A DNA stretch of 64,000 bases from the NCBI GenBank assembly GCA_947095585.1, contig OX352762.1, positions 92,850,249-92,914,248 on the forward strand. Reading direction: 5' to 3'. The position numbers were made by a program, and so were the translations under genes. The DNA is from Nephrocerus scutellatus. Its lineage: Eukaryota; Arthropoda; Insecta; Diptera; Pipunculidae. Below the pieces are notes generated by a model. It was not told where the DNA came from and searched no databases. It saw nothing but the letters and a program-made list of their open reading frames with translations. Positions 36,401 to 51,400 of the stretch are shown piece by piece; position 1 is the first letter of the stretch; each line of letters starts with the position of its first letter.

Positions 36401-39400
36401 GCGGTGGTGTTACCGGCGGCGGAGATTGTGCTGAGTTAAAGAAATTATTTGATGTTGGACTCTTGCCCGTCAACTTGCTGACATCAAATTCATGAAACAT
36501 TGAATTGCGAGTGGCGGCAGCCGAAGCTCCCGCGTACACAGCGTTGCCATTCATTGCAAACGTCCGCGGTGGTTTAATCAAATGATTGTTGCCATAATTG
36601 TTGCCCGGACCACGTCCACCAAAGTCATAAATCTTCTCATCGTACGACGGTTGCTGTTCGTAGGGAAAGTCGTGATTGTCCTGGGTGGTGCCACGTCGGT
36701 ATCGGCGCTGCTGCATTTCATTACCATAATTATAGTGTGGAGCCGACTTAATACTGGCATTAGAACCGTATATTTTTTCCTGTGCAGCGGCACACTCATC
36801 CTGACTGGCTGAGACTGCCTTGCGAGTGACATATTGACGACGACGGCGCGACGAAATAGAGACGCGCGATCGTATATCACACTCCGAATGGGCAATACTG
36901 CGATCAAAGTTGCTCTCCTCAGCGCTTGACGATGAACTCGAGTCCAAAATGATCGGATTGTAGCTTAGGCGGCGCAGTGTGCGAGCCTTGATGCTACGTG
37001 GCTTGTATGACATAATATTGCCAGATGGCCTCCGAGTGTTGTTGCGGAACGATCCCGTGCTACGATGTGAATACTGCGAGTTCGTACGACGAGCACTCGG
37101 ACGATGCTGCGGCTCTGACAATACTGGCGACTTCAAATTGTAATTCTCCGTAAAGGACATTGAGCGCTGACGGTGGCTGCTACTAATATTGCCGCCAACA
37201 TTCTGCATATGTGAGTGTGAATAAATGGAATTGCTACTCGTGTTGACATTCTTCACAGGCGAACATGAGGAGGCGGAATTGATTTTACCTACAGCATCTT
37301 TGTGTTGTATGCCTGCAACACCACAACCACCAACGCCGCCGCCGCCGCTGCTGATGGGATGTTGTTCATTCTTCAGACTCATGTAGCAACTTCCGCTGAA
37401 ACTGATATCCTTGGGACTAAAGTAACTATCCTGAGGACTGTAGCTGGACTTCTGGCTGCTGCGACGAGACAGCGACAGATTAGTTTCGCGTGAAGCAAAC
37501 CCCGTATCAGGCGTACTGGAACGCTTATCATCGATCTTATCAACATAATGCGCCGAGTGCGAGTTCACATATTGCAAATGTTTGTCCAAATGACTGGCTG
37601 CAGCGGAGAAGTCGAATTTCGTCTGAACGCCATTGCCAAACTCATAGATGCCCGAAGATTTCAAACTGCCAGCTGCTGTGCTTGTTGCACTGCTGATCTC
37701 ACCTTCTAGTGAGGATACAATATGCGAAAACTTTTCATTGAGTAGCGTCTCCGCTGAATCTGTCTTATCCAACTCGCTGTACGTATGGATAAAGTCTAAA
37801 TTAAGCGCCTTCAGAGTGTTCTCTATATCAATGAGATTCTCCCCGATCATATCACGACCCTGCGAACGTCGTTCGCTTATACTACCACATCGTTCTTCAT
37901 CAGCCATTCCCCCAGTCGAAAGGTGCTGCCGTGGCGGCGAGATATCCACAGCAAAGGGCCGGCTAAGTATTTCACGGGATCTCTCAAAACAATAATCCGA
38001 ACATTCCTTGTCGAACAGAGGAATGCGAATATCCGAATTGTTGTAGCAGCTCTCGATTTCGTTCAATGAACGAAAACGCTTGGATTAAGAACATAGTAAC
38101 ACAACAAAAAAAAACAATTAGTAAACAATTCAAAGACAAATGATAAGGAAATTGTTAAATTTGTTGAAATCAAACAAAAAATTAAGGAGTGGAAAGTGAA
38201 AATGTCCCGCGATGCCCACAAAAATGAAGATAAAAAAGAACAGAATAAATGGTAAATGGAAACAGAGTGGTGGTTGTGGTGGTGGTGGTGGTGGGTGGTA
38301 ATGGTGGTGGTGGTGGGTGGTAATGGTTTTGGTTTTTGTTAGTTTTTTCTTTTGTGTAGTTTTCGCTGTAGATTATGTATTTTTATGGTTCTATAAAATG
38401 TTTTTGAAAAGAAACAAAAACAGAGAGAAAAAACAATAAAAGAACACAAAACAAAGGTGAAGTCTGTTTTTTAGAATGATCTACATAAACGTCAAACTAA
38501 TAAAAAAAACACACACACACACATAAACGTTTACTAAAAACTGATAAAAAAATAAGTCAGTGAGGTGTGAAACTTCTTTGGCGTATAAATGATTGTAAAA
38601 AAAACTACAACATACTTAGATCTACTACTCTTTCCATTCTTATTTCATTTTAATATCTGTCTTGACATAGTCGTCGATTTCTTAAACTCTCGATGTTAAT
38701 GTCTCTTTCCGATTCCACAAACCGTTCCCGAAACCAAAACCACGGGTAAGCTGTCAAAGTTACAAGGTTTTCGTGGTGGTGCAAATGGAACGCCAAACCG
38801 AACCCAAATATGACATTTGTAGTTTACAGAAAATTTTCTGATAAATTAGTTTGCTTGCTCTCTTTGTCATCTTCAAAGTTGTCGGTTCAGAGCTATGCAA
38901 TTGGAACACAAAATCAAAACGTCAAACTAAACCCACGAGAGAGAAATCTTGGAAAGAGACATAACTTCGCCTGCCCGTGTATTTGTTTGTTTGTGGCTAG
39001 CCAAATCTTGTGATAAATTTTGAATCCACATCCTAAAGCTCGATTTGATTCAAACTCTGCACTTTTTTGTAAATAAATAATAATAATACCGACAGACCGT
39101 TGCGGTCCAAGGCCTAACTTCATCCAATCAAATCGACCACGTGGCGATCAGCCGACGGCAACGCACTAAAGAACAACAAGTCGGTAGGACTAGATGGTAT
39201 ACACGCAGAGCTTCTGCGAGCCGCTCCAACGACATCAGCAGAGCTTTTATATCCTCTTGTAGAGATAGCTTGGAAGGCAGAAAGTTTCCCCAACGAGTGG
39301 AAGAAGGAAATGATTGTCAAGCTCCCTAAAAAAGGTAGTCTTATGGAGTGCGAAAACTGGAGAGGCATTTGCGTTCTTCCTGCAGTTACAAAGGTAATAG

Positions 39401-42400
39401 CCAAAGAAGTACTTGAGTGAATTAAGGAACATCTGGAAGATACACTCGATGCCGAACAAGCCGGTTTCCGCACTGGATCCTCCTGTGTCGACCACATCAA
39501 CACCCTGCGGATCATTATTGAACAGTGCGTTGAATTCCAGTCACCACTGCACCTGCTGTTCATCGATTTTGAGAAGGCGTTTAACAGTGTCTGGTTCGCC
39601 TTGCGCAGGAGAGGTATACCCGATAAGCTACTAGCTATTATTAAAGCAACCTATGATGGCTCTTAACGTCATGTGCCGCATAAAGAAAAGCTGTCAGAGG
39701 AATTCGAGATCCTAAGTGGGGTACGACAAGGTTGCATTCTATCGCCGATACTCTTTTTGCTGGTGATTAGCGATGTGCTTCGCGCAGCTTATCTACTGGA
39801 AACGGAGGAATTCGTTGGACTCTTACATCTCAACTCAAACATCTGGACTACGGGAGTGGTAGAAAAACGGGTTGTCCGAGAAATACATGGCGCAGAACAG
39901 TTGAGGAGGAGTCACGGCAATTGGTGAAAAGTTGGAGAGAGCTTAAACTCAATACCAGAACCGCACGCGATGGCGCGTAGGCGTAGTAGAGGCCCTAGGA
40001 CCCACAAGGGGATATAGGACATAAAGAAGAAACAAAAGAAGGTATAATGATGCACAAGTCGTATCGTACCGCAATGTTTTAAATGTACCAGTGTAAAAGT
40101 TAACACACTCGCCTCTAGTATCAACAGGCCTTCATGCTTGCAATTTGAAACCTAATTTAATGACAACGTGTCGTGTCTCGTGCTTTTACAGAGGCAAATC
40201 CAACTTCAACTGAGCTGCCCCTAGGTTTAGACTCATTGGCACTGGGGGCTGTTTTTTTTTATTCAACCCCAGAGTGTAAAGTTATCCGGAGTACACCGAG
40301 CAAATGTTGTACGGTGTAAAAATATTCGGTGTGTACTCGCTCTTCCTCTGCCTTACGCTTGCATTTATTTTAAAGTAAAAAATAGGAAACTGTGTATACA
40401 ACGTGTTGTGCTCGGTTCACAATAAAAATTACAGAGTACAGAGTAAAATTACCCCGGTTGAATAAAAAAACACAGAGTAATTTTTTTTTTTAACTTAAAC
40501 TGCTCGCTCGAGTTGAATCCATATCTTTACCTCTCTCTTATTATTTAGTTGATCAATCGATTTTAATTTCTTTTGGAGAGGCAAAGTTTACTCTCGATCT
40601 TCATTCCTTGTAAGGTATTTCTCGTAGAATTTCCATTGTTTCCTGCGTTTAATTCCATCGTGGCTTTGACAGTTCATTCTTCACTCACTTTGTGAACTCT
40701 ATCTCATTGTTTCATTCGTGTTCAACTCTAAAATGACTGAAAATTTACTCTCAACTCGCTACGTATTGAGATTGTTACATTGGTTACATTTCCATTGTTC
40801 CATCCGGCATGGCATGGAACGTTTTCTCTCAACGCAACGCAACAAGAAGTTTCACTTCAAAAATTGTCATGGGAGAATTCAAGCAAAAGACAAGCGAAAC
40901 ATAGAATCAAAATGGAAAATTTAAGAAAATAAAAGTTTCGTACTACCAAACAACTTGGTGTGACAAATGACAATTCGTTTACTTGTACACAACAGTGAGC
41001 ACACCATGATAAGGGCAAATCAGGATGAATGAAAACAGAAAATGGTTATAAAAATTTAAACAAAAACTCAGGAAATCTATTTTCTAGTCATCATGAGAAA
41101 AATAAAAGCAAAAATTAAATCTTGGCAAATTATACATTATGTTGATAATACAAACTAATTAAAAACTGGGAGTAAAGGAGCTCAAGAGCTGCAACTAAAG
41201 AAAACAAATTATACAGTCATCCGGAAAGTCGTTCCTATATAAGGAAATGCGGATGCAGGATGCAGCACTGACTACATTCAAGGATGCCTAAGGGTGATGT
41301 AACTGAAGGTTGAAACTGGTTCAGCCGGATGCAAAAGTATTATAAATCCTTATGGAAAATACAATAAATAAGTTTCGAAAGATAAGCAGTTGTTTTTGTG
41401 GCTCGTTCCAACACATGTTATTAGGAAAGAGGCCCTTTAAAGCCCCAAGGCTCGGGAAACTTTTTGTGCAATTGTTTGTTTTTCCGCGAAGTGTGGCAGT
41501 GTGGTACCATCTTAGTGCTTAGCCAAGTCACTCGCTACGGCGATCACTACGAGGAGGCAATGGCCTTTGAACATCAATGTATTAGATCGACTTTTTTTTT
41601 AATCGCGGCATGAGATGCACGGTTATTTGGAACGAAAATACGAGAGTAGTCCCGGAAGTACCCGACCTGACGTATAGTCGTATAGATAGCGGTTGTTGTT
41701 TAAAAAATTTGACTTTGGTAGAGAAAGTACCAACCTTACAATGCTTAAATGTGCCGTTTGACGACGCAACGTTGTATTTGTACGGAAGCCATTAATAGTG
41801 AATGCTCTCAATTAATTTTGAAACATGGAAAAAATTGGTCATTGTTATGTGGTACATTACTTCCATTCGAAAGGCCTCAATCCAACCAACGTCAAAACGG
41901 AGCTAAATTTTAGTCTGGGGTAGTCTGCTCCTTCGTTTGCAACAATAAAATATTGTGTGACAGAGTTTAACCGAGGCAGTAAGAGTTGCCAAGACGAACA
42001 TCGCAGTGGTCAACCAAATGAGGTGAGTACACCAGAAAAGGGTAAAAAAAATCAACCAAATGGTATTGGATGACTGTCGACTGAAAGTGCGTGAGCTCGC
42101 AGATATGGTAGGCATTTCAAAAAGTGCTGTACATCGCATTTTGACTGATAATTTGGACATGAGAAAGCTGGGCGAAAGATGGGCGCCGCAATTACTCATA
42201 ACGGAACAAAAAAAAGCCTCGTGATGATGTTTCAATCGATTGTTTGGCAAAGTTTTACAACAATAAAGCTGAGTTTTTGCGTCGATTCATAGCCGTGGAT
42301 GAAACATGAGTTCATCAGACGAAGGAACAGTCAAAACAATGGACTGAAAGGGGAGAATCGGCACCAAAGAAGGCGAGACAGTTCCATTTGCAGGCAAGGT

Positions 42401-45400
42401 TACGGCGTTAGTTTTTTTTGGGATGCGCGTGGTATAATTTTCATTGATTATCTTCAGAAAGGAAAAGCAATCATCGGCGTGTATTTTGCGAACTTATTAC
42501 TTTGAAAGATGAAATTAGGAAAAATCCGCTGCATTTGGCGAAGAAAAAAGTTTTGTTTCATAAAGACAAAGCAACAGTTCACACATCCATCCGTTATCGC
42601 GATGGCCAAAATCAATGCTCGAATTGCTTCCTCATGCAACCTATTCGCAAGATTTAGCCCCCTCAGATTATTTTCTGTTTCCGAACTTAAAAAAATAGCT
42701 CGGTGGTAAAAGATGTGCCAACAATGAAGAGATGGAGACTGCGGTTGATGGCTATTTTAAGAAGTTCGACGATTCCCACTATAAATAGGGTATAGAAGCT
42801 TTTGAACATTGCTGGGAAACTAAAAGAAATAAAGATATTTTTCCCAAATTTTTTGTGTTTTCTTTGCTAGGTCGGGTACTTCTGGGACTGCCCTCGTATT
42901 ACTCAATTCCGGAACCGTATTGGTTAGATTTTTGCAATCCTGATTCTGTATTATTTCATATCTGTAAATTCCGATACTCAATAACTACAAATGCGAAATA
43001 TCTTATGTTTGTCTTTAACAACGAATTTCCAAATTGTAGCCTCAAATTGAATCAATTTTTAGTTTCCGAGTTTGTTGATAAAACATCATCATATGTTTCT
43101 ATCTAACAAACTTCCTTCTCCAAATAAGTATAACTGACTTTCCGGGTTTTAGGGACTTGGGGAAGAAAATAAACCATTCTATATAAATCTCGTCACACCT
43201 ATAATTTAATAATTTTGTGATGAAAAACTTACCTGTAAATCAGGAATACTCTTCAATCCTTCAGAAAAATTCTTTTTGTCCTTAGAGTACGATGCTAATG
43301 TGCCAGCATTACCATTGTAACCACTCGAGGAAGCACCGCCAGCAGCGCTGTTGCTGCATCCACCAGCTGCGCTCTTATCGTGGGACCCATGATGGGATAA
43401 ATGCGGAAAACGAAAGCTAAATTTCCGTTTGGGACTCTGAGTGGCAGGTGCTTGTTCGGAAACTAAATCAGTCATTGATCTGTTCATGGAATGATATATG
43501 GGTTAGTGGTTAACAACAACAGAAGGTAAACAAATTTTGCTCACCTGGCACTAATTTCATTGGCAATCTCGATGGCGTGATTGAGAATTTTCTCATCCTT
43601 GACGGAAATGGGCTTAACAGTTCCAGATGTTTTCTTCTTTGAAGACGACAATGATGAGGAAGAGGTCGTCTTGTTGCCGTTCGAATCTCCGCCGCTGTTT
43701 TTGCGGCTTGATTTGGAAGACATTTCTGTGAATTCATTTTTCTTGTTCGTATGTTCGAAGTCTGGTGACTTTGGATGGAAATCTGCAGCGGCAGCAGTAT
43801 TCATAGAGCCAAACATCGAATTGATTTCGTCCAGAAGCGATGGACCAAAATCGAATTTATCTGAAGTGATCTCATCGTCTGAAATTTCGTGATATTCATG
43901 TTGATCCTCGACATTGCTACCACTAGCTGACGATGGCCACGACGAAATGGCCGCAAGTGAATTGCGATGATTGGATGGGACACCACCACCGGCATGATGT
44001 AGTGAATTTTCTTCTATGTTGGCATTAGTGAACGCACTAGCTTCGAGGCCGTAATTGTTATTCTGCAAAGCAAAGCTGCTGCTGTTTATTGTGCCGACAC
44101 CGCCGATGCCAGCTGCTTGTGCCTCAGCCACAGCAAATGGATTTGTGGACGAGTGCATCATCGCTTTAGGATGGGCGGAAAAGTCAAAAGATGACTGGTC
44201 GCCGAACGTGTTGTGTTGCTTGGGTGTGTTCTCGTTAGAACTGACAAATGTCGGATTTGTTGATGATGTGGCATTTTCTTCGGGGAAATAACCGCTGGCA
44301 GTTTGCAGTGAATCAGGACTGGTGGGTGTGGGCGGCAGCAGAAGTGGCGTCTGCTCAATGTCCTCTGATGGCTTGTACGGTGTGACAATTTGACGCGGCA
44401 CATGACTGTACTGTTGTGTTGGTGAAGATTGTACATTTATGGTTAAAAGTAGCAAACTGTTAGCAAACTTACGTTCTGCGAATTCCCCAAAAAGGCCACA
44501 TCTCCAAAGGAATCTCCGTCGATTCCGACATGGCCGGTGTGTTTAAAGTCGTTCTGTGGCATCGAAATCATTTCAGTTCTTAGTTTGCGTTTGCTGCAAC
44601 GCTCGTTAGTGCGGCAAAATGAGTCTCTGTTAAAATAATAGATTTGAAATATCCGTAAGAAAAAAAATCAACTTGTAATTGATCTTACCTATTCGAACTA
44701 GGTAAACCTTCTAGGTATGCTACTGTATTAGCTGGATTAAATAATCCGGTTTTCCCTGAACTGAGAACACCCTTCCAGAAGGGGGTGCCCGTGTTGCGAT
44801 CGAGCACTGTGATTATTTCACCCTGACGATAGAGCAGATGATCCTTCTTCGGTTCACAGCAATTGATGACGGTCTTCAACTGTTCGGGTTTCATGTCCGG
44901 CAGCAGCTCATAGATTTCACTGAACTTTGGGCGTTTAATAGGATCTTCTTGCCAGCATTTCATCATAAGATGATAGTACTCACGGGGACAGCATTCTGGT
45001 TGCTCCAGACGCTATTGACAAGGCGAATCAAGATAGAGAAGTCTTCTTTTGTATGCTAGCGAGCGAGCTTTCTCACCTGATAATTAGGCGCATCAATAGC
45101 CTCGAGAATCTGCAGACCTGTGAGTGCAGCCCATGGTTGGAAACCATACGAAAACATCTCCCAGAGACAAACCCCAAAGGCCCAAACATCGGAAGCATTC
45201 GTAAAGCGTAAGTAGTTAATACATTCTGGTGCACACCTGCAATAAAACACTCAGATCTGTGACCACTTGCAAATAAACGGCTAGCCATAAATACACACCA
45301 TGCAATTGGCAGCTTCAAGTTAACATTAAAATTTGTCTTGTAATAGTCCTTGCCGACGCCCAGCGCTCTCGATAGACCAAAGTCGGAAATTTTCACTTTA

Positions 45401-48400
45401 TTTTTGCTGAAAACCAAAATATTCCTGGCAGCCAGATCTCTACAGAATCGCAATAGAGTTAGACACTTGAGTAGTCGGTCCATCGCAGCAGCAGCAGCAA
45501 ACTTACCTATGGATAAGTCGTTTGTTCTCCAAGTACTTCATGCCGTTGCAGATTTGCATAGCAAACTCACACAGTGTCGGGATAGTGAGGAAACTGACAC
45601 GCAGTCCGGAATCCTTTAGGCACTCAAGCAGTGAACGCAAATGTGCCAGTTCAGTGACCAACATCAGCGAGTCCGTGGCCAAGACAACACCATATAGGCG
45701 CACAATGTTTTCATGTTCGATTGAGTGCATAATAGCGGCCTCCTTCAGGAATTCCATTGGATTCGATTGCATGCGTTCGCGACACAAACATTTGATTGCA
45801 ACTTGAATCTGCAATAAGACAAACAGTTAAGTATTTGGAGAGAAAAAACTCAACACAGCAACACAAATTCTGCACAACTCACTCTCTCGGTGCCGTTTGT
45901 CCAAACACCCTGCTGAACGATCCCAAATTCACCTGTGCCCAGTTGTTTGTTGACGCAAATCGCATCGGCCGGGATAATGTGCTTGTTGTTTGGCACCTTG
46001 TTTGGCGAATTGGCAGTCGTGACCGATGACGATGAGGGGTCCGTCGATTGGGCGACATTGTGTGCAATTGGTGTGCCGCCGTCCTCCCGCTTAACGATTG
46101 TCGTTGGCGCTTGTAGCAGTCGTTTTATTTTACTCAGATACCCGTGCGGATAATATTTCTCGTAAAATTTTCTCAGCCGGCGGATTTCTGGCCGTGAAAG
46201 GCCAATTTGTTTGAGGTCTTCATCGGTTGCGTATTTAAATTGCGATGCGTTGGTTATTTTAAGCTCGTTCCTAGTTAGGGTGTATGCAAGATGTTAATAC
46301 CAGATGGATGGATGATAAAAATGCATGCAATACTCACTTTATCGAATTGTAATAGTGCTGCAATTCGGATTCAGTTAGAAATTCATATAAATCGATTTGT
46401 CCTGGTTCTGTGGAAGGAAACAGAGATGAGTGGCTTAGATCAAGAAGACAATGTGAATGAAATGGGAAAGCGCCTCTTAAGAATGTAGTTTTGAATTATG
46501 TCACTATTTGTTTGAAATGTAAAAATGTACATCCGAATAGCGCATAACTGAATATATATCCCTGGTCACTCTGACACAGTTGGAAACTGCAAGACAGACC
46601 ACTGTTTCCTTTACAGAAGCCCCCAGTTAGGCAGTGTTTCAACTCAGAGCGAGTTTGATGCACTGGCTGATTCAATCTTAAGAATTGACACAAAACATCG
46701 TAAAAATGAAATCGTTATTGCGGGCGATTTCAATGATACAAAACATAAGTTAAGAATGCACTCATACAACTGAGTGTACAACCCATTTCAATTGCGGAAC
46801 CCATTCATTTTTGTATAAAATTTTATGTTCTACTTCGTTCTATCTCTATCTCTATACTCTTTGGTTGCATTCAATCTTTTGGCGAATCTATGTCTTATAA
46901 ATAGTAGACAGGCCTGAGAAAGCCTAAGAAATTTTCCATTTTGTCAAAGGGGAATATTGGTCGTTCCAACGAAGCCCGAGTATTACAAGTTTTTCAGTTT
47001 CTTGGATGCAAGTGCCATTCATGGGTAAAGGTTGGGGAGTTTAAATTACGCTTAGACGACCAAAGTGGGTTTATGTTCTTTGTACTTTGAACAAAAAAAA
47101 GGAAATAAATATAAAATCTACACCTAAATATGTACATACACAAGAAATAGAAATGTTGTTTATAAATATTTCATCCTTTGTTACTCACAATGTTGTTTTC
47201 AATAAAATGTTCAGCTGCTTCTGAAGTTCAATTTCCACAACAAAGTTCAACCGAGGGGCCCCAAATTTTAATAGAAAGTGTTGTCACGGGAGTTACACAT
47301 GTGTGCAAAGTTTGAATAAAAACGAGCTTTAGGAAGTGGGTTAAAAATTGATCACAAAATCTGACCAGCAGCCGGCACGCGAACTTAATATAGAGAATTA
47401 AAAAAAAACTTCTTAAAAATAATACGTTTAAGAGTTTTTTTATTCCCATAGTGATAGGCTTGATTTTTACATTATACAGTAAAGGAGATTAAAAGATTTC
47501 TTTAGGACGTTCTTTAAATAGATCTTGATCTTTCTCAATGATATTTCTCAGCAGGTAGGCTGCATAGCAAATTTGATCACAGTCAATTCTTAAATATTCA
47601 GTGTTAATAGTAAGTAGTAGGTATGGCAGTAAGAGCGAAAATTCGAATCGAATCGAAAAATCGTGACACACAACTTATTCGCACATCAACCTCGTCTTAA
47701 TTGCATCTTTGCTTGCCAGCAATGCTTGCATTAAGTATCACTCACAAGTTACCACTTTGATTCTTTTCTGTTTAATGGTTAAACAGGCAGGAAAACACTT
47801 GGGAAGAACTTCAAAAGGAACATAGAAATTCACTTAATTCCTTAAGCCACTTGTATCCAATGTATGTACAGACGTAATTTAGCTGCATATATCTTCTTCA
47901 TAATGAGGAAATTGTTTCTTTCTTTAAGATGGAGGTGTAAGACTAATAATGTTTAGGGATTAGTATAAATGTGTTAGTATAGCCCTAATGAAGATCTAAC
48001 ATAGACAAACTAGGCGAATTAATGAGACTAAGGAACAAAGTAACAAATGCATTTTCTTTTGATAAGTATTCGAAGAGTAAAGGATGCAATTGAATAGATT
48101 ACCACCAATTGGTTAATTGGGTATGCTCAAATTACAGTAAGTTCAGATATATCGGTGGAGTCATGCGACAAAGGTGGTACTCCAACCTTAAAAGTTCAGT
48201 GTGTGTGAGCTGACCTGTACATTATTGTAAGCGCCTACTGAAATGCAATACAATACAGGGCAAGCGATCACAAATACTAATTAAAAGAGAAGATTATCAT
48301 TTCATTTGCCTTCACCTTCCTTCAGTTAAGGTTCATTGTTAAAAAAAAGTTACCCCAGTGCGAGTATCCAATTCGGTTGTGCACTTAGAAGGTTACACCA

Positions 48401-51400
48401 GGAAGAGAAATCACAAGGCTATAGAAAATGTAGATTTAAATAAACCTGCGGTTGAAGATGTGTTATCAATATTTAGTTCTCCTAACGATATGTAATTTAA
48501 AAAACGACAATAATTGTACACACGCTAGACGTCTAGCGTTTCTAGTCTAGGTAACGTGGGTTAGCACCCTGCGGTACCGAAAAATGCCCGATACTGAAAC
48601 CGACACAACGCCTCTGATAAGTAATGATCGAATAATGACGACTTTTGGCTATTGTACCCGGACTAAGATTGGTTTCTGGAATGTGGGGACGCATCTTGAC
48701 TCAGGGAGTAAAGGACCTCAAAATGCCAGATTTCTGCAACTGGAACGTGACTTTCTTCGATACAATTTGGGTATACTGGTAGTGAGTGAAGTATGATGGT
48801 TCGACGCGGGAGAGTACCAATCCCCAACGTGTAACACTGTGCTACTCTACGTCGGCAAACCCTCCGGCAGTCCCCGTGAATCTGAAATCTTATCTTATTG
48901 GCCAGATTTCGGACTAGAGTACGGCGCGTCACGATCATACAGTGTTACGCCCCAACGCATCCTTCGACTGAGGTTGAACAGGACAACTTCTACAATCAGC
49001 TAAGCGCTGTATTCAACGCAACGCCAAACGGAGATATCGTCACCGTGATGGGGGACTCGAATGCCAATGTAAGCAATGACAATTAAGGACTCAAACATGT
49101 GATTGGGAAACACGGCCACGGCGAACGAAATGACAATGGTGAAAGATTTGTTTATTTCTGCAACACCAACCACCTTGTTATAGGTGGCACCATGTTTGAG
49201 CATAAGACCTGCCACAAAGTCAGCTGGGTGTCAACTGACAGGCAATCATCATCCAACCAAATCGACACGAGGCGATCAGCCGACGTTTAAGAACCTGTCT
49301 TTTAGACGTCCGAAACAGATGAGGAGCCAACATGGGTATGGTACGGGATCATAACCTTATGGGAGCTACTGTCCAGTTACGTACTGCATCAGTTCTAAGA
49401 CTCCGCAATATCATCCGAATGCGCCAAGCTCTTTTCCACCTCGTTACGAGGAGTGCCGTAAATGTTTTTAGAAAAGGTAATACTATAGGGTTTTCCGATG
49501 CAAATCTCTATGTCAGTCAAAAAGTTTAACATTTTTGGAGGTTATGTTTCTCAAAAGTAACTGTCAGTTCGCATCGCAATATTGTTTTTTATTTATTTGA
49601 AAAATTGAATTCAGTGAAAAAATGGAATTATCGCGTGAAAATTTTCGTGTGCCGATTTTTTACGATTTTCAAAAGGGGCTAACTCAACAACAGTGCTTCG
49701 AATCACTTCATTCGACTTTTGGCGACGAAGCACCATCCGTGGCTAGTGTTTATACTTGGTACAAAGAATTTAAACGCGAACGACGTTCACTCAAAGACGA
49801 ACCAGAAAACATTGACGCTGTAGGAAAACTGATTGAAGAGGATCGTCATGTGACTTATCAGGAAATCGAGGCATGCCTGGGCATTAGTAACACCAGCGTA
49901 TATACGATCTTATATGAACATTTAAAGGTGCGGAAGCTATGTGCACGTTGGATTCCAAATTTTTTGACAGACGCACAAAAAAGGTTCGTGTCGATTAGTG
50001 CCGCCAAATGCTTGAAAAATTCGTTGAAGGTACTTCCAAAAACGTATACAAGATCGTGACTGGTGACGAGTCATGGATATTTGTGTATGAGCCCGAAAGA
50101 AAAGGGCAATCAACTGTTTGGGTCTTTCAATTCGAAGAAAATCCGACAAAAGTTGTGCGAACTCGGAGAGTTCGCCTGAAGAAGCGGTTGAAGCGTTCAA
50201 AAACCATGTTTTGGAGCTATCATCTTCGGACTGGAAAAAAACAACCCATAAAAATTAAAATTTTTCATGTAAATTCTCTAATAGGATATGTGTGCAAAGT
50301 TTGAAACGGGTTAATTTGGAAAAATTTAATATTAGATACCCCTTTACTTCAAAATTTTTTCAAAAACTGTTCTCACCGGAGATACACATGTGTAAAAATT
50401 TCTATGAAAAAAATTCAAATCAAAAACTTAAAAATGTTTTTTGTCTATTGGAGATACACATATGTTTAAAATTTAAAGAAAATCGGGCTAATTTTTAAAA
50501 AATTTATACGGGGACCCCCCGAGCCACAGGGCTCAAATCGCTCAAAAAATGTCCAAAAAGTTTTGTCCACCGGAGATACACATGAGTATAAATATAAATA
50601 TAAATGACCAAAATCGGGTTAATTATTATTTTAAATTTGTATGAGGCCGCACCGACCCCAGGGCCCGGCGTCTGTAAAATTTTTACAATAAGTGTTTTCC
50701 ATCGGAGATACACACGTGTATAAAATTTGAAGAAAGTTGGGTTAATTTTTTTTAATAATGTGTAGGGTGCCACACGACTCGGGGCGCGGGGTTTCCAAAA
50801 TATTTACCAAAATTGTTGTCCATCGGTGGTACACCCGTGTATAAAATTTGAAGAAAGTCGGGTCAATTTTTTTAAAAAATTTGTATGGTATGTTGTCCAT
50901 CGGAGATACACACTTATATAAAATTTGAAGAAAATCGGATTAATTTTTTTAAAAAAATGTTATGGGGCCCTTCGACCTTGGGGCCCGGGGTCTCCAAAAT
51001 GTTTACAAAAAGTGTTGTCTATGGAGATACGCACGTATATAAAATTTGAAGAAAATCGGGATAATTTTTTTTATAAATTTGTTGGGGCTCCATCACCCTG
51101 TGACCCGGGGTCTCCAACATTTTAACAAAAAGTGTTGTCCATCGGAGATACATACTTCTATAAAGTTTGAAGAAAATCGGATTAATTTTTTTAAAAAAAT
51201 TTTATGGGTCCGGGGTCTCCAAAATTTTTACAAAAAAGGTTTTCCATCGGAGATACACATTTGTATAAAATTTTAATAAAAACGGGTAAATTTTGTAAAA
51301 AATTTGTATGGGAGCCCCCCGACCCCGAGGCCCGGGGTGCTCAAGTTTTAATAGAAAGTATTATCACCGAAAATATACATGTGTGCAAAATTTCAATAAA

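Noticed and set aside
36066..36495. Plus-strand Gly/Cys/Trp-rich ORFs opposite Ack-like exon 11
   Set aside because: Translations of the complement of the proline and alanine tracts.
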